Counted from the stretch's first letter, positions 24,401 to 32,339 are shown. The stretch: 64,000 nucleotides of DNA from Lentzea tibetensis (GCF_007845675.1 NZ_VOBR01000002.1:62001-126000); one strand, 5' to 3'. The notes: generated by a model from the letters alone, not told the origin. Numbers and translations are program-made.

Positions 24401-26171
24401 GCCGGGTTCGGCCGCACCCGGTACGGCGGACCTGCGCGAGTTCCTCGGCCGGACGTTGCCTGACCACATGGTGCCCGTCGCTTTCACGGCGTTGGACGCG
24501 TTGCCGCTGAACCCGAGCGGAAAAGTCGACCGCCGCCTGCTGCCCTCGGTGACCGCGGCTCCCGATCCGGGAACCTCCTACGTGGAGCCGAGCACGCCGG
24601 CCGAGAGTGCGCTGGCTCAGATCTGGGCCGACGTACTCGGGCTGGACCGAGTCGGAGTGCGAGACAACTTCTTCGATCTGGGCGGCGATTCGATCCTCAG
24701 CATGCAGGTGGTGTCCAGGGCCAGGAAGGCCGGCCTGGGGCTGACGTCCAAGGATCTCTTCCTGCACCAGAGCATCGACGTGCTCGCCGTCGAACTGGGC
24801 GCGTCGGCTGGCACTTCGGTGCCGCGAGGGCCGGCGGAACCGGTCGTCGGATCGGTACCGCTGACACCGATCCAGCGGTGGTTCTTCGAAAGCCACGCGG
24901 TCAATCCGCACCACTTCAACCAGTCGATGCTGCTGGAGCTGTCCGCCGACCTGGACGAGGCGGCGTTGCGGCAAGCCCTGGACGCGTTGTGGCTCCACCA
25001 CGACGCCCTGCGGATGCGTTTCGAGTGCGTCGATGGTCGGTGGCAGCAGCACAACGCCGCCCCCGAGCCGGTCCCGCTGTTGCAACGACGCGATCTGTCC
25101 GATGTGGATGTTGACGGGCAGATGGCCGCGATGGAGAAGGTGGCCGACGAGGTCCACGCGAGCTTCGACCTGCTGACCGGCCCACTGCTGAAGGCCGTCC
25201 TGTTCACCGGCCGCGGGCAGCCGTACCTCTTCCTGGCGTCGCACCACATCGTGGTCGACGGAGTCTCATGGCGGATTCTGCTGGACGATCTCGAGGTGGC
25301 CTACCAGCAGTCGGCCCGAGGTGAGCCGGTCGACCTCGGCGGCAAGACGACCTCGTTCCTGGACTGGGCCAACCGCCTCAGCGAACACGTGGCGGCGGGC
25401 GGCCTCGATCACGAACTCGGACACTGGGCCGGCGCCTCGGACGTGGGGGACCTGCCGGTGGACCGTGCGCCCGAGAAGTCCGAGACTCCGGCCGAGTTGG
25501 TGTCGATCGCTCTGAACGCCGAGGACACGGACGCGTTGCTGCACTCAGCACCCACCACGTACCGCACGCGGATCAACGAGGTTCTGCTCAGCGCCCTCGC
25601 CTGGGCGTTGTCGCGGTGGACCCGGCGGCGCGTCGTGTCGATCGACCTCGAGGGGCACGGTCGCGAGGACGTCCTCGATGCCGTCGACCTGACTCGAACC
25701 GTCGGCTGGTTCACCACGATCTTCCCCATCGCCTTGACCGTGCCCGATGAGGACGAACCGCGGTGGCGGGAGCTGATCAAGTCGGTCCGGCGGCAACTGC
25801 GAGCCGTTCCAGGAAACGGGTTCGGCTACTCGGCCCTGCGCCACCTCGGTTCACCCGAGGCACGCGAGCGGCTGTCCACCGACGGGCAGGGGCCGCAGAT
25901 CGCCTTCAACTACCTCGGGCAGTGGGACAGCACCGCCAGGGGCACCGACGGCGGTCTTTACGTGGCGTCGCACTCCTCGCTGGGGCAGGACCACGATCTG
26001 GCTGAGAGCAGTTCCCACGTGCTCGAGGTCGTGGGTGCGGTCCAGGGCGGCGAGTTGGTGTTCTCCTGGTTCTACCAACCTGACCTGCACGACCTGTCGA
26101 CTGTGCAGTCCGTGGCCGGTGACTTCGCGGTCGCTCTGCGGAGCATCGCGCGCGACTGCGGGAAAGGCTGA
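6498..26171 (+). CDS. NRPS subunit 2, five modules, no thioesterase
   Basis: Very large synthetase of 6557 residues. An ATG at 6444 is in frame, but the ATG at 6498 is preferred: it follows a GGGG ribosome-binding stretch at 6487-6490, and the protein then starts with a short basic-acidic helix ([17 protein letters not shown]) as is usual before a C domain. Order: C-A-PCP-E / C-A-PCP / C-A-PCP-E / C-A-PCP / C-A-PCP-E. Phosphopantetheine serines fall near residues 1019, 2512, 3536, 5016 and 6065. C domains alternate LCL, DCL, LCL, DCL, LCL, exactly as the E domains predict. The protein ends inside the last E domain with no thioesterase, reductase or terminal C domain, so another enzyme must release or extend the peptide. 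Part of one operon with the genes on either side (6-base gap to the transporter). Confidence 0.97.
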   Translation: MTVSKQNRIDALPAEVRELLKRRLAGDAERTDVIPRAERDGSLPLSFAQQRLWFLNEFQPGDSEYNSAVALRLAGELDVAALVAALNELVVRHESMRTTIDDVDGSAVQIVHPAAELPLPIIDLGRDELDRVLFEEYSEAFDLRQGPLWRARLLRFDAKEHVLLLTAHHIVTDGASMGIVVDELSKLYGDTELPALSLHHVDFAVWQRARLAGAVMDQHVDYWTGQLADIVPLALPTDRPRPAVRTSAGAVHEFEVRAEIASGLAVLARAHGTTLFTVLIAACQVLFAKYTGQQDVALGTVVSGRGRPEVERMVGFFVNTVVLRSTVDGSTRFTDLLDAVKGTVLDAFAHDEAPFEKLVEALRIERDPSHNPLFDVMVLLHGAQGESPRFAGLDVSPVALTKRTANFDITVEFQESAGVLCGSIDYSTDLFDATTIDRLAGHLVRLVEAIACDPEQPVSGLPLMSGAERDRVLVEWNNTDREYPDGTVAGLFADRARQAPDTTALIADGVSLTYAELNARANRLAHHLIGLGVRPEHPVGLLMDRSADLVVAVLAIVKAGGAYVPLDVRAPVERMRSLLLETGASVLLTDFAWETTAEEIHCGRVVPVDSADGPDTDPGIEMHPDNLVYVMYTSGSTGTPKGVAVRHRDVVALAADRRFDGGGHDRVLLHSPSAFDASSYELWVPLLNGGSVVVAPPGDVDADVLRLMVTEHGVTGLFLTSGLFQAVAQDAPDCLAGAREVWTGGDVVSASAARRMLAACPGISVSDVYGPTETTTFATSHELSDTEQVPDAVPIGRPLDNMRVYVLDDALSPVPVGVPGELFVAGAGLVRGYLNRPGLTADRFAADPFGEPGTRMYRTGDVVRWTAGGLLEYQGRADDQVKIRGFRIEPGEIENALTRHPDVAEAVVVAREDSGRKRLVAYVTSAGTATGDLRPWLKRTLPDYMVPSAFVVLGELPLNPNGKVDRKALPSPEPGPDAGARYVAPRSAVETTLAEIWADVVGAERVGVQDNFFELGGDSILSIQVVSRARRAGLRLTSRDLFLCQTIAELATSVETVAEQASDDHRPLTGPVPLTPIQRWFFDAVPVAREHFTMSMLVELPAGVDEKALREAVEAVVSHHDALRMRFAPIDGEWRVDIAPSEPAEVVRRRDLSALDPEAQQEAIETEALTAQTGLSPHTGPVIKALLFDLGSQRRPRLFLTAHHLVIDGVSWRILLDDLETAYHQRTAGHRVELEPVGTSFARWAQRLTEHVEAGAFDDDLARWTAASSSASADLPIDRSGVNTVGSTRTVTVRLDEEHTDALLHEVPRVYRTQINDVLLSALGVVLSRWTGRDSVLVAMEGHGREEILDGVDLSRTVGWFTTMFPLALTVPADSHWGQVLQSVKEQLRAVPRRGLSYGALRYLRRNALNDDPSPQISFNYHGQWDMAPTADALYTARCANVGQDLAPEQARAHVLDISCAVEDGELAISWLYSDQLHDDATVARLAGEMRQALLEVVDHCALPDAGGRTPSDFPLAQLDQAAVDRLVGNGKAVEDVCPLTPLQAGMVFHSLVDAESGAYFDQARLTLAGVSDPEALGVAWQRVVDRTPVLRSSVAWEGVAEPLLLVHGRVVVPTSHHDWHGLSDVDRDNEVSRVAAEDRAAAKDLTKAPLMRVSIAALPAGEVLLVWTFHHVLLDGWSLGQVFAEVCEQYAAIVQDRQPELPARRPFRDYLQWLHRQDRSAAEEYWRALLSGFESATVLPFDRTPLEAHRTESSESVHIALSEEESGQLRQMGMQNGLTVNTVVQGAWAVLLSRYSGERDVVFGTTVSGRPAELAGVESMIGMFINTVPTRVRVDDTQQLVHWLRDLQVQQAESRRFEAVSLAELRTWSDLAGGNSLFDSSVVFENYPFDDTATAGAGIRVTDVRAVDTTSFPLSVRAHLDERLHVALSYDPRLFDADTVERMAAHLGVLLTGFITDPARSVSESPMLTESERHQVLVEWNGSASDLPTGTLPALFEAQAGRTPEAIAVTCEGDSLSYAELNARANRLAHRLIELGAGPERFVALVLPRSAEVVVAILAVLKTGAAYLPLDPDQPPERIRAMLDDVQPVVVLEDIGDNAGYPDTDPHPPLSPMNPAYVIYTSGSTGVPKGVVVPHSNVTRLFEATRKWFSFDEHDVWTLFHSCAFDFSVWEIWGPLLHGGRLVVVPQSVSRSPREFLQLLVDERVTVLNQTPSAFYELMDAPELEALRYVIFGGEALDVRRLGEWYGRHDDSAPVLVNMYGITETTVHVTCSVLTKDSTNTIGVGLPDLRVYVLDAGLRPVPAGVSGEVYVAGAGLARGYLNRPGLTAERFVADPFGVAGTRMYRTGDVARWSKEGALEYVGRADRQVKIRGFRIELGEVEATLLGLPQIAAAVVMVREDETGLNRLVAYVVPVADGDLPSTADFRDALMRTLPGYMVPSAFVALAEIPLTRNGKLDRQALRALDAGAVASNGYRAPRTDAERTVTAIWAEVLGVEHVGAEDNFFELGGDSILSIRVASRLRAAFGVDVSPRVLFSSPTPASLAADLPASSSGPVLSAIPAVRRDQDLPLSFAQQRLWFLNEFDPDSAEYVTVFAVRLKGHLDVDALGRALNSLIARHESLRTTFDSVDGRPRQVVHPPHETAVSVVAVSEVEAKDETELRGLIENDTTRPFDLGHGPLLRVLLARLAADEHALVLSLHHIVTDGWSMGVLAEELSALYSGSVELPALPIQYADFAVWQRERSADDSMSAQVEYWRGQLDGLAALELLTDRPRPPIQTTNGASREFTVPAGVTAGLRELGRQKDTTLFMTLVAGCQLLLQRLSGQNDIAVGTVSSGREQPEVERLVGIFVNTLVLRSQVDGRRGFREFLAEVRGTVLDAFAHQDLPFERVVDELQPDRDTSRSPLFQVMVTLQNAGNRLPELGGLAVSELTLPITKASFDIGFEFEEHDDGLRGLVDYNTDLFDADTIDRMIGHLGVLLDAVVADPDRPVAQLDLLTGTEQDQLLVSWNDTDVDVPPATWPELFEQQAARTPDATALVFQDEELTFAELNARANRLARYLVDSGAAAERFVAVSLPRSAEVVVAILAVLKSGAVYLPIDPELPPDRIDFVLRDAQPVVVLDSIPALDGSDANPTIPAGGAAYCIYTSGSTGVPKGVVVDHHALADLSHDHRAEFGAAQGNDRMRVALTSAFSFDASWDGLLMMADGHELHLIDDVMRLDPEALVDYVVSRRIDLVDSTPSHVQQLMLAGLFAGRHQPSVLMLGGDAVDQALWRELSAVEETVSYNHYGPTETTVDVVWTRLDAHDRPVIGRPGHNVRAYVLDELLRPVPIGVPGQLHLAGGRLARGYLNRPGLTAERFTANPFGPPGSRLYGTGDQVRWTPGGLLEYLGRVDEQVKIRGFRIEPGEVEAALRGNGEVAEAVVVAREDEGHRRLVAYLVPAGERAPEALELRARLKQTLPDYMVPSAFVVLDRLPLTTSGKVDRSALPAPDRLREGPSGTSPRTPIERQLAEVWAAVLGVERLGVEDNFFALGGDSILSIQVVSRARQAGLRLTSKDIFRHQTIAELAVVVGEGAAAEPADLDLIIGPAPLTPIQRWLLETDDPHHFTMSTLAELPPDLDAEALSSALDAVVAHHDALRARFTQVDGQWQQEFAPTDHIPVVRCFDLSEEDVQDTAIGAQSGLDLTNGPLIAAVLFTFSDRAPQLFLAIHHLVVDGVSWRILLGDLETAYHQVRAGQPIDLGAKTSSYHLWARRLTEHVVAGGLDEDLAHWEKVVASPELPVDRRGANTAGSSRTISVRLDRDNTDALLRKVPDVYRTQVNDVLIAALGRVLAQWTGRERVLVAMEGHGREEILDRIDLSRTVGWFTAEFPVALEVPGTGWGDALKSTKEQLRAIPHKGLSYGALRYLNGVLKTGQVAEICFNYHGQWNATADSEGFYRSWGTGIGQDVATDRLRTYLLEVTGVVEDGELELGWTYSTAVHDEETVQWLAEQLISALREIVDHCGSPGAGGRTPSDFPFARLNQAQVDDLVGGRSVEDIHPLTPLQAGMLFHGLVDTESAAYFEQIRIRLSGVPDPSGLGEAWQRVADRTPALRSRLAWAGVDEPVQVVERDVVLPVVQHDWRDRSEADRETALRDLLERDQADRFDLATAPLSRVAIIALSDDEVLMVWTSHHVVLDGWSAAQVFAEVCEQYAAAAGGSEPQLVARRPFRDYLSWLSDQDPGQAEEYWRRTLSGFESPTPLPCDRRPLQAHRTQSAASVRVELQPDETTRLHEVAKQNALTINTIIQGAWSLLLSRYSGERDVLFGTTVSGRPAELPGVESMLGMFINTVPTRVQVRSGWTRAKWLRELQAAQSESRSFDFVSLGQLRPWSDVPAGQNLFDSMVVFENYPISEPATAGAPQVLEVNSSDATSFPLCLRASLGESLALDLAYDPKLFDAGTIRAMVQRLRFLLEGIAGDPDGLVARLPWMSDDERGHVVAESLGTWRDVPAATVPELFAAQVARTPDAPAVVHGAVTLSYAELDARSNHLANRLVELGVRLEDRVGLLLEPSLGHCVAELAVLKAGGAYVPLDVRAPRKRMRSMLAEAAASVLITDLTWQAVADDVHGGRTVLVDAGESATGPAPRANQDNLAYVMYTSGSTGTPKGVAVRHRDVVGLASDGLFRSGAHQRVLAHSPLAFDASTCELWVPLLSGGQVVLASTPDLSVESLGRAIADHEVTALWLTAGLFRLVAQDAPGCLAGVREVWTGGDVVPAAAVRRVLAACPGVVVVDGYGPTETTTFATAYRMHGPVADPVPIGRPLDNMRGYVLDHELRPVPRGVPGELCVAGSGLSRGYLNRPGLTAERFVADPFGVPGERMYRTGDVVQRIASGELAFLGRSDEQVKLRGFRVELGEVEAVLAAHPTVGQAVAVLNGDRLVAYVVPAAVEPSDVREHAVAMLPEYMVPAVIMVLDELPLSRNGKLDRRALPAPGAAAGERHVAPRTGLERAVANIWARLLGVERVGVDDNFFELGGDSIMSIRLVSGLLAECGLSVSPRAVFSNPTVAGLAAAIGAENATPADRIPVLPRHGTIAQSFAQQRLWFLDDFEPGGAEYVTFTAVRLVGALDVGALSEAFTALVARHESLRTTFGSMAGSGVQVVHSPFEVQIPVADLPQDGDLMALLAEEGGRPFDLRRGPLMRPGLIRLADDEHVLTLALHHIITDGWSNGVIAGELSVLYSSALRGELPDLPPLPVQYADFATWQRGLLSESVLDEQVSYWRGQLADVPPLELPTDHPRPAVRSTSGAMRETVIPAAVTARLVELSRERETTLFTTLVAACQVLFGRLAGQDDVTVGTVASGRERAELTGLVGFFVNTLVLRSHVRGDLTFTEFLGGVHETVRDAFDRQDLPFERVVDSVQPDRDTSRTPLFQVMVVLQNAPQEAPLLPGLVVEDVPLPVTTANFDVTAEFQEVDGHLRVALNYSTDLFEPATIERLADQLQVLLGAIADDPARPVSRLALLSETERRRLLVEWNDTDRDVSAGLLPELIESQARRDPHAPAVFSRLATGEDEVVRYLELNARANRLARVLVDRGVGPEQIVALILPRSVDIIVAQLAVLKAGAAFLPVDAAYPAERIGFMLADARPALILTRSDMVTNLTSAGGITVLVLDEPDVMSEVDGRRADNLTDADRTSTLLPGHPAYVIYTSGSTGRPKGVVVPHTGLASLSAAATDHFVITPADRVLEYSSPSFDVSVLELCMSLPAGAALVVPPPGTLLGEQLADVLADHAVTIAEIPPAALATVPKTPLPDLRTLIVGGDVCTADLAARWAPGLRMINGYGPTEFTVSTTWSGPLTGVETPPIGRPIWNTRVYVVDSALQPVPVGVPGELYIAGTGLARGYLNRPGLTADRFVANPFGPAGSRIYRTGDVVRWTAAGELDFIGRMDDQVQIRGFRIELGEVESVLLRHPDVGEAVVVVQDERLVAHVVPAPGSAAPGTADLREFLGRTLPDHMVPVAFTALDALPLNPSGKVDRRLLPSVTAAPDPGTSYVEPSTPAESALAQIWADVLGLDRVGVRDNFFDLGGDSILSMQVVSRARKAGLGLTSKDLFLHQSIDVLAVELGASAGTSVPRGPAEPVVGSVPLTPIQRWFFESHAVNPHHFNQSMLLELSADLDEAALRQALDALWLHHDALRMRFECVDGRWQQHNAAPEPVPLLQRRDLSDVDVDGQMAAMEKVADEVHASFDLLTGPLLKAVLFTGRGQPYLFLASHHIVVDGVSWRILLDDLEVAYQQSARGEPVDLGGKTTSFLDWANRLSEHVAAGGLDHELGHWAGASDVGDLPVDRAPEKSETPAELVSIALNAEDTDALLHSAPTTYRTRINEVLLSALAWALSRWTRRRVVSIDLEGHGREDVLDAVDLTRTVGWFTTIFPIALTVPDEDEPRWRELIKSVRRQLRAVPGNGFGYSALRHLGSPEARERLSTDGQGPQIAFNYLGQWDSTARGTDGGLYVASHSSLGQDHDLAESSSHVLEVVGAVQGGELVFSWFYQPDLHDLSTVQSVAGDFAVALRSIARDCGKG
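6620..11085 (+). other. NRPS module 3: LCL C-A-PCP-E, Ile/Val-like, D-configured
   Basis: C domain starts [13 protein letters not shown] and has HHIVTDGAS, the LCL form, matching the unepimerised residue on the previous subunit. Pocket code DAYFWGVTFK agrees at 7 of 10 positions with the bacitracin Ile code DAFFYGITFK; a beta-branched aliphatic residue is the best guess. PCP serine at codon 9552 in LGGDSI; E domain has [13 protein letters not shown] and EGHGRE, so the residue is expected in D form. Confidence 0.7.
11090..14170 (+). other. NRPS module 4: DCL C-A-PCP, L-Thr
   Basis: C domain has the DCL hallmarks ([21 protein letters not shown]) after the E domain of module 3. The A domain pocket reads DFWNIGMVHK, identical to the classical threonine code, and the A5 motif is the typical YGITETTVH. 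This is the firmest substrate call in the cluster. No E domain, so L-Thr; its hydroxyl could serve as a macrolactone nucleophile, which is only a possibility. Confidence 0.9.
14195..18590 (+). other. NRPS module 5: LCL C-A-PCP-E, probably cationic residue, D-configured
   Basis: LCL C domain ([22 protein letters not shown]). Pocket code read as DADDMGHVDK. Three extra acidic residues (positions 239, 278 and 331 in GrsA numbering) suggest recognition of a basic side chain such as Arg, enduracididine, Orn or Lys; no exact code match is known to me. Motif A7 is YGTGDQVRW rather than YRTGDxVRW. PCP serine codon 17103; E domain intact ([13 protein letters not shown]), so a D residue. Confidence 0.6.
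18595..21690 (+). other. NRPS module 6: DCL C-A-PCP, Val-like, L-configured
   Basis: DCL C domain ([21 protein letters not shown]) after the E domain of module 5. Pocket code DACWWGGTFK, one change from module 1 (DAYWWGGTFK), so a Val-like residue is expected. PCP serine codon 21543 in LGGDSIMSI; no E domain. Confidence 0.7.
21700..26168 (+). other. NRPS module 7: LCL C-A-PCP-E, unassigned substrate
   Basis: LCL C domain ([22 protein letters not shown]). Pocket code read as DVLEIGGVSK, which I cannot assign. The A domain departs from consensus at three places: A1 region reads VVRYLEL with a short insertion, A5 reads GPTEFTV where GPTETT or GPTEST is normal, and A8 reads QVQIRG where QVKIRG is usual. 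Overall it is closest to the A domain of module 2 (shared [16 protein letters not shown] and WSGPL segments). The PCP serine (codon 24690) and the terminal E domain are intact. Confidence 0.65.
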
Positions 26172-26177
26172 GCCGCC

Positions 26178-27428
26178 ATGACTGTTCCGCTGTCCCGCAA
26201 CCGCGACTACCGGCTGTTGTGGATCAGCCAGGCGTTGTCGGGGGCCGGGTTCAGCGCGTCGATGATCGCCTTTCCGCTGCTGGTGCTCGCCGTCACCGGG
26301 TCGCCCGCGATGACCGGGCTGGTGCTGGGGGTGGAAGCGATCGCCCAGGTCGTGGTGGGAGTCCCCGGCGGTGCATTGGTGGATCGCTGGGACCGCAAGA
26401 AGATCATGCTCACGGCTGAGGCTATGCAGGCGCTGGCCGTCGCCAGTCTGGTCGTCGCGTTGTGGCTGGATGTGCTGAGCGTGCTGCACATGGTGGTGGT
26501 GGCGGCGCTGATGGGCGTCTGCAACGCCCTGTTCGGACCTGCCGAAAGTGCCGCGCTGGTGCGGATCGTGCCGCAGGAGCAGTTGTCGACGGCGCTGGCG
26601 ATGAACTCGGCCCGCGGTTCGGTGGGGCAGCTGTCGGGCACGGCGTTGGGCGGTTTCCTCTTCGCGGTGGGAAGACTGGTGCCCTTCGCGTTCAACGTGC
26701 TCACCCACACGATCTCGTTCCTGGCGTTGTTGTTCGTCCGCGTGCCGCCCAGGGACGTCGAGCAACGACCAGACAGCCATCTGGGCCAGGAGATGGTCGA
26801 AGGCCTGCGCTGGGTCTGGCGGCAGCGGCACGTCCGGGTCACGGTGCTGTGCGCGGTGAGCCTCAACTTCTTCTTCAGCGCCTACTACATCGTCATCATC
26901 GTGCTGGTCGCCGGCAGGGGAGTCTCGCCGGGCGAGATCGGCGTCATGGCGGCGATGCTCGGCGTGGGCGGCGTTCTCGGTGCTCTTCTCGCGCCGTACC
27001 TGCATCGAATGGTGAGTCCCTACACATCGATCATCGGGGTGTTCTGGGCGTTGGCAGCGCTCACCCCGGTGGCGGTGTTCATCGACAGCGGCTTGGTGAT
27101 GGGAGTGCTGTTCTTCGCGATGGCCCTGCTGCCGCCGACCGCGAACACGACGATCAACACCTACCAGCTGTTGCTGACGCCCGACCGCCTGCGCGGCAGG
27201 CTGAGCGGTGTGATGGGGATGATCTCCGGGGTGTCCGCCGCGGCCGGCCCGGCGTTCGGTGGCCTGCTCGTGCAGGCGGTCTCCGGCAGCAACGCGGTCC
27301 TGCTGATCGCCGCCGCCATCGCGGTCATCGCGGTCATCGCGACCCTCAGTCCCACCATGCGCTCGTTCCCTCGCGACGAGACCGTCGCGACGGACGCATC
27401 AGAAGCGGAAACCACGAAAGGACGATGA
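26178..27428 (+). CDS. MFS exporter of the NRPS cluster (EntS/MFS_3-like)
   Basis: Major facilitator protein of 416 residues with about 12 hydrophobic segments, opening with RNRDYRLLWISQALSGAG, a start typical of the enterobactin-exporter-like MFS_3 group. The conserved loop DRWDRKKIM lies between helices 2 and 3. It starts 6 bases after the NRPS stop and ends 4 bases before the MbtH start, so it is almost certainly cotranscribed and translationally coupled. The inferred role is export of, and self-protection from, the peptide product. The substrate itself cannot be told from sequence. Confidence 0.93.
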   Translation: MTVPLSRNRDYRLLWISQALSGAGFSASMIAFPLLVLAVTGSPAMTGLVLGVEAIAQVVVGVPGGALVDRWDRKKIMLTAEAMQALAVASLVVALWLDVLSVLHMVVVAALMGVCNALFGPAESAALVRIVPQEQLSTALAMNSARGSVGQLSGTALGGFLFAVGRLVPFAFNVLTHTISFLALLFVRVPPRDVEQRPDSHLGQEMVEGLRWVWRQRHVRVTVLCAVSLNFFFSAYYIVIIVLVAGRGVSPGEIGVMAAMLGVGGVLGALLAPYLHRMVSPYTSIIGVFWALAALTPVAVFIDSGLVMGVLFFAMALLPPTANTTINTYQLLLTPDRLRGRLSGVMGMISGVSAAAGPAFGGLLVQAVSGSNAVLLIAAAIAVIAVIATLSPTMRSFPRDETVATDASEAETTKGR

Positions 27429-27432
27429 CGAC

Positions 27433-27639
27433 ATGGACGAGGACACCCAGTACCAGGTCCTGATCAACGACGAGGAGCAGTACTCGCTGTGGCCGGCCGA
27501 CCAGGACGTCCCCGCGGGCTGGCGCAGCACCGGCACCGAAGGGAGCAAGGAGGACTGCGTGTCGTACGTCGATGAGGTGTGGACCGACATGCGGCCGCGC
27601 AGCCTCCGCGAGCGCATGGCGGCCAACCAACAAGACTGA
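27433..27639 (+). CDS. MbtH-like NRPS chaperone
   Basis: Small protein of 68 residues with the family signature: NDEEQYSLWP near the start, DVPAGW in the middle, and YVDEVWTDMRPRSLR at the end. MbtH proteins bind A domains and are needed for solubility or adenylation activity of many actinobacterial NRPSs. It is the last gene of the tightly spaced NRPS operon, so its partners are presumably the seven A domains encoded upstream. Confidence 0.97.
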   Translation: MDEDTQYQVLINDEEQYSLWPADQDVPAGWRSTGTEGSKEDCVSYVDEVWTDMRPRSLRERMAANQQD

Positions 27640-27698
27640 TGCGGCCTGGGCACGGCGAGTCTGGACATGTGGACTCCCACGCCCACCGACCTGATCTT

Positions 27699-27724
27699 GT
27701 TTAGCGCAGGGCACGTCCGGGAAC
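27699..27724 (+). promoter_or_regulatory. Candidate sigma-B-like promoter for the desaturase gene
   Basis: GTTT (27699-27702), 16-base spacer, GGGAAC (27719-27724), about 65 bases before the desaturase start. The -35 fits the stress-sigma consensus; the -10 departs from GGGTAT. It lies in the 150-base gap that separates the NRPS operon from the desaturase. Confidence 0.35.
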
Positions 27725-27789
27725 CCGTACGGGGTGAATTGAGTGGTCGCCCCAGTCCCCGGCGCCGCGGGACTCGGGGAAGGACGCAC

Positions 27790-28842
27790 ATGGCCACGTC
27801 TCCGGCGAGCTTCGGCACTGGCGCTCACGCAACGTCGTCGCCCGACGACTACCGCGATCTTTCTCGCCTCGTGCGGCGTGCAGGTCTGCTCGACCGACGT
27901 TACGGCTACTACGCGATGAAGATCAGCCTCACCTTGCTCGCTCTGGTCGCCGGGTGTGCGGGGTTCGTCGTGCTGGGCGACTCGTGGTGGCAGCTGGTCA
28001 GCGCGGTGTTCTTCGCGGGGATGTTCGCCCAGATCGCGTTCCTCGGCCACGATGCGGGGCACGGCCAGATCTTCCGCACCGGACGGGCCAATGATCTTGC
28101 CGGCTACGCTTTCGGGGTGCTCGTCGGCGTCAGCTACGGCTGGTGGATGGGCAAGCACACCCGGCATCACGCCAACCCCAACCACGAAGGTGACGATCCT
28201 GATCTCGACATCCAGTTGCTCGCCTTCACCCGTGGGCAGTCGGACGAGAAGAGCGGGTTCGTGCGCTGGACGACGAAGCACCAGGCGGCCCTGTTCTTCC
28301 CCCTGCTGTTGCTGGAAGGGGTGAGCCTGCACTGGGCCGGCATCCGAGCCGTGCGGCGCGGCGAGATCAAAGCCCGCCGGCTCGAGGCAGTGCTGCTGCT
28401 CGCGCACGCCGGTGTCTACCTCACCGCGGTGTTCACGGTGTTGTCCGCGCCGGTGGCGGTCGCGTTCATCGTCGTGCACCAGGGACTGTGGGGCGTGTAC
28501 ATGGGCTGCTCGTTCGCACCGGGCCACAAGGGCATGCCCACCTACACCGACAAGACCAAGCTCGACTTTCTGCGCAAACAGGTCCTCACCAGCCGCAACG
28601 TTCGCGGCGGCCCGTGGGTCGATTTCGTGCTCGGTGGGCTGAACTACCAGATCGAGCACCACTTGTTCCCCACCATGCCGCGCGTCAACCTGCGCCGCGC
28701 GCAACCCCTGGTGCGGGAGTTCTGCGCCGAGCACGGGATCGACTACGCGCAATGCGGACTGCTGAGGACCTACCGCTACGTCCTGCAGCACCTGCACGAC
28801 GTCAGTGCACCGCTTCGCGCCGCGAGCGCACCCGCGCGTTGA
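27790..28842 (+). CDS. Membrane fatty-acid desaturase
   Basis: Protein of 350 residues with the three histidine boxes of the membrane diiron desaturase family: HDAGHGQ, HTRHHANPNH and QIEHHLFP, set among hydrophobic helices. These enzymes insert a double bond into fatty-acyl chains of lipids or acyl-CoA/ACP using O2. An in-frame ATG exists at 27667, but the ATG at 27790 is chosen because GGGGAAGGA precedes it by about five bases and the family starts here (SPDDYRDLSRLVRRAGLLDRR). A 150-base gap from mbtH and a candidate stress promoter suggest it belongs to the stress region rather than the peptide cluster, although lipid tailoring of the peptide cannot be excluded. Confidence 0.92.
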   Translation: MATSPASFGTGAHATSSPDDYRDLSRLVRRAGLLDRRYGYYAMKISLTLLALVAGCAGFVVLGDSWWQLVSAVFFAGMFAQIAFLGHDAGHGQIFRTGRANDLAGYAFGVLVGVSYGWWMGKHTRHHANPNHEGDDPDLDIQLLAFTRGQSDEKSGFVRWTTKHQAALFFPLLLLEGVSLHWAGIRAVRRGEIKARRLEAVLLLAHAGVYLTAVFTVLSAPVAVAFIVVHQGLWGVYMGCSFAPGHKGMPTYTDKTKLDFLRKQVLTSRNVRGGPWVDFVLGGLNYQIEHHLFPTMPRVNLRRAQPLVREFCAEHGIDYAQCGLLRTYRYVLQHLHDVSAPLRAASAPAR

Positions 28843-28885
28843 CGCTCGCCTCTCGCCCAGTCCACGACAGTGAGGACATCGCGCC

Positions 28886-29044
28886 ATGACCGAACGGGAA
28901 GAACCACGCATCAACCCGGACCCGCCGTACTCACCCGGCACGCCGGAACCGCCGAACCTCGACGTCGACGTGGAGCAGTTCATGGACGACCGGGAACGGC
29001 CGGCGGGCCAGGACGTCACGGAGGACGATGAAGAACCCGCGTGA
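28886..29044 (+). CDS. Small acidic hypothetical protein (52 aa)
   Basis: Short frame encoding 52 residues, rich in Pro, Glu and Asp, starting MTEREEPRINPDPPYSPG. The ATG follows a GAGG sequence by about ten bases and lies 43 bases after the desaturase stop, so the two may be cotranscribed. Third codon positions are strongly G/C, as in neighbouring genes, and a clear terminator follows. No family recognised; no membrane segment. Confidence 0.55.
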   Translation: MTEREEPRINPDPPYSPGTPEPPNLDVDVEQFMDDRERPAGQDVTEDDEEPA

Positions 29045-29079
29045 CGCCGTGTCGGTCGGCACGCGGTCGCCGTCACGCC

Positions 29080-29120
29080 GAAGCCGATCTCAACCTCCAT
29101 CGGGGGTCGAGATCGGCTTC
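29080..29120. terminator. Bidirectional terminator hairpin
   Basis: Perfect 12-base-pair stem (GAAGCCGATCTC at 29080-29091 with GAGATCGGCTTC at 29109-29120) and a 17-base loop. It lies between the plus-strand small gene and the convergent minus-strand DUF3618 gene, so it can serve both. No U-tract, as is common in actinobacteria. Confidence 0.8.
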
Positions 29121-29128
29121 GAGTTGCG

Positions 29129-29746
29129 TCAGGACTTGACTTCGCGGGCGGCCTCGCGGCCGTGATCGGCCACCTCCTTGGCTGATGCCTTGGCGTGCTC
29201 GGTGGTGGTCGCGACGGCGTCCGATGCGGTCTGCTTGACCTCGTCCGCCGCGTCGCGGACGTCGGACTTCACCTCTTCCTTCAGGTGTTGCGCAGCCTCG
29301 CCGATGGCGTCCTTGACCGGCTCGATGGCGTCACTCGCGCGGTCACCGATCTCCTGCACGAACTGCTGCTCGGCCTCCGACCTCGGCAGCAGCGACGCGA
29401 CCAGCAGACCGCCGCCGAACGCGATCAGACCTGCCGCGATCGGGTTGCCCTGCGTCTGCCGCATCGCCTGCTGCGGTGCGTCCTGCACCGCCTCCGCAGC
29501 CCTTTCGGCACCCTCGGCGACGGCGTCCTTCGCCTGGTGCGCCTGATCCCGCACCGTCGACGTGGTGTCCGCGGTGGTGCCCATGACCGTGTCCCGCAAC
29601 GCGATGAGGCCGCGCCGGGCTCCCCGGACGCGCCGTTGCGCGATGCGGCGGGGGCTCGTCCGGTCGACCAGTCGGTTGGCGTCGTCGACGAGCTCCGCGC
29701 GGGTCATGTCGATCTCGCGCCTTATTTGGTCGGGTGTCGTGCCCAT
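29129..29746 (-). CDS. DUF3618 family protein
   Basis: Protein of 205 residues. The N-terminus TPDQIRREIDMTRAELVDDANRL is the DUF3618 signature; a hydrophobic segment (IAAGLIAFGGGLLVASLL) follows near residue 110, then a long charged Ala/Glu/Lys helix. The ATG at 29746 is chosen because AAGGAGG precedes it by seven bases. It overlaps the end of the holin-like gene by 25 bases and is the last gene of a three-gene operon read from 30838. Such proteins are usually small membrane-associated stress proteins; the molecular function is unknown. Confidence 0.85.
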   Translation of the reverse strand: MGTTPDQIRREIDMTRAELVDDANRLVDRTSPRRIAQRRVRGARRGLIALRDTVMGTTADTTSTVRDQAHQAKDAVAEGAERAAEAVQDAPQQAMRQTQGNPIAAGLIAFGGGLLVASLLPRSEAEQQFVQEIGDRASDAIEPVKDAIGEAAQHLKEEVKSDVRDAADEVKQTASDAVATTTEHAKASAKEVADHGREAAREVKS

Positions 29747-30135
29747 TCCGCGTCCTCCTTGAGGGTTTCGACCGTGCGCTCGGGTTTTGGTGAGACCTGG
29801 CGAAGCCGGGTGCGGCCGCTGGTGAACAAGGCGAAACCGGCAATGCCCCACACGGCCGCGACGATCAGTGCCGCCCAGCCCAGCGGCATCACGGCACCCA
29901 GTGCGAACACCGCGGCGAGGCTGAGCAACACCGCGGTCATGTACCCGGCGAAGCCCGCGCCGGCGAGCATCCCGGTGGCCTTGCCCGCTTTCACCGCCTC
30001 CTCGCGGATTTCCGCCTTGGCGAGCTCGAGCTCCTGCCGCATCAGCCGGGAGAGGTCCTCGGCGAGTTCTCCGACCAGCTGGCCGAGCGACTCGCGGTCG
30101 GCCGTGTCCGGCAACCCGATGTCAGGGCTGGACAT
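29722..30135 (-). CDS. Phage-holin-superfamily/DUF1469 (YqjE-like) membrane protein
   Basis: Protein of 137 residues: an amphipathic N-terminal helix (LGQLVGELAEDLSRLMRQEL) and two adjacent membrane segments in the middle, the layout of the actinobacterial phage-holin family III/DUF1469 proteins. The ATG at 30135 has GGAGGT seven bases upstream. It overlaps the gene before it by 14 bases and the gene after it by 25, so translation is coupled in a three-gene operon. Despite the family name there is no sign of a lysis cassette; a role in envelope stress is inferred from the neighbours. Confidence 0.85.
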   Translation of the reverse strand: MSSPDIGLPDTADRESLGQLVGELAEDLSRLMRQELELAKAEIREEAVKAGKATGMLAGAGFAGYMTAVLLSLAAVFALGAVMPLGWAALIVAAVWGIAGFALFTSGRTRLRQVSPKPERTVETLKEDAEWARHPTK

Positions 30136-30838
30136 GCCGCGCACCTCCGGTGCTCACCGGTCCCGGAGCCGATGTCGGCTGCCGGGACGGATCGGGCCCG
30201 GTGGTGACCGGGCCGGGCGCGCTCGTGCGCCCCTCGGCGAGCTTCGGCTCGGTGGTCGTCCGGCTGATGGCCGGGCCGCGCGGCGCGGGTGGGGCGAACT
30301 CCGGCGTCGCGGTCGTCTGTCGCGCGGCCTCGGGCCGGCTGGTGGCCGGTCGCCCGTTTCCGGGCTGACCGGTCGCGCTCTTGGCGACACGGCCGACCAG
30401 GAACCCGGCGACGGCCGCGCCCACCAGGAACGTGCCCGGCCTGCGGCGGGCGAAGTCCTGCACGGAGTCGAGCAGCCCGTAGGCGCCGCGCTCGTCCAGG
30501 TAACGGGCCGCCTGCCTGCTGGTGTCGGCCACCTGGCGGATCGCGCCTGCCGACATCGAGTCGGACGACGCGCGTTCGGCCATCTCATTCAGTTCGTCCG
30601 CGACTCTGCTGAGCTGGTGCGACGCCTTCTTGGCCTGCTGTTCGGCCTCGTCGGCCATCTTGTCGCGCATGTCCTGCACGACGTGGCCTGCCTGAGCCTT
30701 GGCTTCCCGCACCACGTGCCCGGCCTGCTCCTGAGCTGTCGCACGCACCTCCCCGGCCGCGTCCTGGGCGTGCTGCGTCACCGCGGCACCCTCCTGCTGG
30801 GCGGTTCCTCGAACCCCGCCCATCTGGTTCTCGGTCAC
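30122..30838 (-). CDS. Membrane-anchored Ala-rich coiled-coil stress protein (copy 1)
   Basis: Protein of 238 residues: long Ala/Gln/Glu amphipathic region, then RQAARYLDERGAYGLLDSVQDFARRRPGTFLVGAAVAGFLVGRVAKS with one membrane segment, and a Pro-rich tail (only pieces quoted from positions 122-170). The GTG at 30838 is preferred: GAGGAG lies six bases upstream and the closely related copy at 49799-50290 starts the same way (VTENQ). A sigma-B-type promoter sits 41 bases upstream. First gene of the operon with the holin-like and DUF3618 genes. Function not known. Confidence 0.8.
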   Translation of the reverse strand: MTENQMGGVRGTAQQEGAAVTQHAQDAAGEVRATAQEQAGHVVREAKAQAGHVVQDMRDKMADEAEQQAKKASHQLSRVADELNEMAERASSDSMSAGAIRQVADTSRQAARYLDERGAYGLLDSVQDFARRRPGTFLVGAAVAGFLVGRVAKSATGQPGNGRPATSRPEAARQTTATPEFAPPAPRGPAISRTTTEPKLAEGRTSAPGPVTTGPDPSRQPTSAPGPVSTGGARHVQP

Positions 30839-30878
30839 GACTGACTCCTCAACGGTCGATGTGCACTCGTCTTGCGAG

Positions 30879-30903
30879 CTACCCCGTCGCACCCTGCGCG
30901 AAC
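30879..30903 (-). promoter_or_regulatory. Sigma-B-type promoter, minus strand
   Basis: On the minus strand GTTC, 15-base spacer, GGGTAG, followed 41 bases later by the GTG start at 30838. The same layout (GTTT-N15-GGGTAG) precedes the paralogous gene at 50290, and the sequence between -10 and start is conserved between the two copies (ACTCGTCTTGCGAGCTACCC on the plus strand). Confidence 0.7.
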
Positions 30904-30939
30904 CTCATTGGCGGACATCAGAAGTATTGCGCCGCAAGG

Positions 30940-30964
30940 GTTTTGACCGAAGGTTCGCGGGTAG
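30940..30964 (+). promoter_or_regulatory. Sigma-B-type promoter, plus strand, with no gene behind it
   Basis: GTTT (30940-30943), 15-base spacer, GGGTAG (30959-30964), divergent from the promoter at 30879-30903. In the duplicate locus at 50331-50415 the matching plus-strand promoter drives a gene; here only about 100 bases separate it from the 3' end of the antiporter gene, so its target seems to be lost. Confidence 0.6.
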
Positions 30965-31065
30965 TGCTGCTGATGCTCGAGCGAGGTTCAGGTTTGTCGT
31001 ACCGCGAACCGCGTCTCGGCTCGGTGACTGCGCGGCGCCGCTCGGTGCGGTGGTCGCAGGTGCGA

Positions 31066-32328
31066 TCAGGGCGCCGAGTGGCGCTCGTAGAAGCGGTCGA
31101 GGAAGAGCATGGCGGGTGTGGCGGTGATCCCGTGCACGATGATCGACCCGATCACGACGAGTCCGACGACCCGCCAGACCGTGCCGTGCTCGGCGAACCG
31201 GCCGGCTTCGACGGCGTAGGCGACGTAGAACAACGACCCGACCCCGCGCACACCGAAGAACGAGATCACCGCGCGTTCCCGCGGCCCGGTCCGGCCTCGG
31301 GCGAGTCCGATGAGACCGGTGAGCGGCCGCACCAGCAGCAGAACCGCCAGCGCGACCCCGACTTCGCGCCACGTGGTGCCGGCGAGCAGCCCTCTGACCG
31401 CGGCTCCGCCGAGCAGGAAGATGATCAGTACGGTGAGCACGCGCTCGATCTGCTCGACGTACTGGTGCAGCACGCGGTGGTAGCCGTGCGACCGCTCGGC
31501 CGCGCGGATCGTGCACGCGCAGACGAACACCGCGATGAAGCCGTAGCCCTCCGCGAGCTCGGCGAGGCCGTAGGTGAGGAACGTGGCGGCCACTGCCACG
31601 AAGCCTTCCGCGTGCTCGGACAGCCGGAACTTCTCCGACGGCGCGGAGAAGAACCACGTGCGCAGGCACCAGCCGACCAGCAGTCCGACTCCGATGCCGC
31701 AGCCGAGCCTCCAGAGGACGTCCACGGCCAGCCAGTGCGGCAGCCACGCCGCGGGTGCCGCGCCGAGTGCGCTGATCGCGACGGCGGCGTAGGTGAAGGG
31801 GAACGCCAGTCCGTCGTTGAGCCCTGCCTCGGAGGTGAGCGTGAACCGCGCCTCGTCCTCGTCGGTCTCGGGGTTCTCCGCGGGTTCGCCGACCTGCACC
31901 TCCGTGGCGAGCACCGGGTCGGTCGGTGCCAGCGCGGCGGCGAGGAGCAACGACGACGCGACGCCGATCCCCAGCACAGCCCACCCGAGCAGGGCGACGC
32001 CGAGGATCGTCAGCGGCATCGTGATCGCCAGCAGCCGCCACGTGGTGGCCCACCGGCGCCGGCCGACCGGGCGGTTGAGCGCGAGTCCCGCGCCCATCAG
32101 CGAGACGATGACGCACAGTTCGGTGAGGTGCATCGTGATGCCCGCGTTCCGAACCGGATCGGGGTCGGGCAGGCGGTCGATGACGGTGAACACCAGGGCA
32201 CCCGCTCCGAGGAACACCATCGGCATCGAGATCGGCGCCCGGCCCAGCAGGCGCGGCAGCAGTGCCGCGAGCAGCGTGGAGACGCCGAGCCCGGTGTAGA
32301 CGATCGGAGTGGGGTCCATGATGGGCAC
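31066..32328 (-). CDS. CPA1-type Na+/H+ (cation/proton) antiporter
   Basis: Protein of 420 residues with about twelve hydrophobic segments. Conserved transport motifs of the NhaP/CPA1 group are visible: LAPTDPVLATEV near residue 135 and SEAGLNDGLAFPF near residue 167. It would exchange Na+ or K+ for protons across the cytoplasmic membrane. The start is either GTG 32328 or ATG 32319 (three codons apart); neither has a well-placed ribosome site. It lies 11 bases downstream of the hydrolase gene, so the two may be cotranscribed. Confidence 0.9.
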   Translation of the reverse strand: MPIMDPTPIVYTGLGVSTLLAALLPRLLGRAPISMPMVFLGAGALVFTVIDRLPDPDPVRNAGITMHLTELCVIVSLMGAGLALNRPVGRRRWATTWRLLAITMPLTILGVALLGWAVLGIGVASSLLLAAALAPTDPVLATEVQVGEPAENPETDEDEARFTLTSEAGLNDGLAFPFTYAAVAISALGAAPAAWLPHWLAVDVLWRLGCGIGVGLLVGWCLRTWFFSAPSEKFRLSEHAEGFVAVAATFLTYGLAELAEGYGFIAVFVCACTIRAAERSHGYHRVLHQYVEQIERVLTVLIIFLLGGAAVRGLLAGTTWREVGVALAVLLLVRPLTGLIGLARGRTGPRERAVISFFGVRGVGSLFYVAYAVEAGRFAEHGTVWRVVGLVVIGSIIVHGITATPAMLFLDRFYERHSAP

Positions 32329-32339
32329 TTACCCCCTGA

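Noticed and set aside
27790-28842. Desaturase as a lipid-tail enzyme of the NRPS cluster
   Set aside because: Possible, but there is a 150-base gap with its own candidate promoter, no starter C domain or acyl-ligase is visible in the window, and the genes after it are stress genes.
29722-30135. Prophage lysis cassette suggested by the holin-like family name
   Set aside because: No endolysin, portal, tail or integrase genes nearby; the protein belongs to a widespread chromosomal membrane family and sits in a stress operon.
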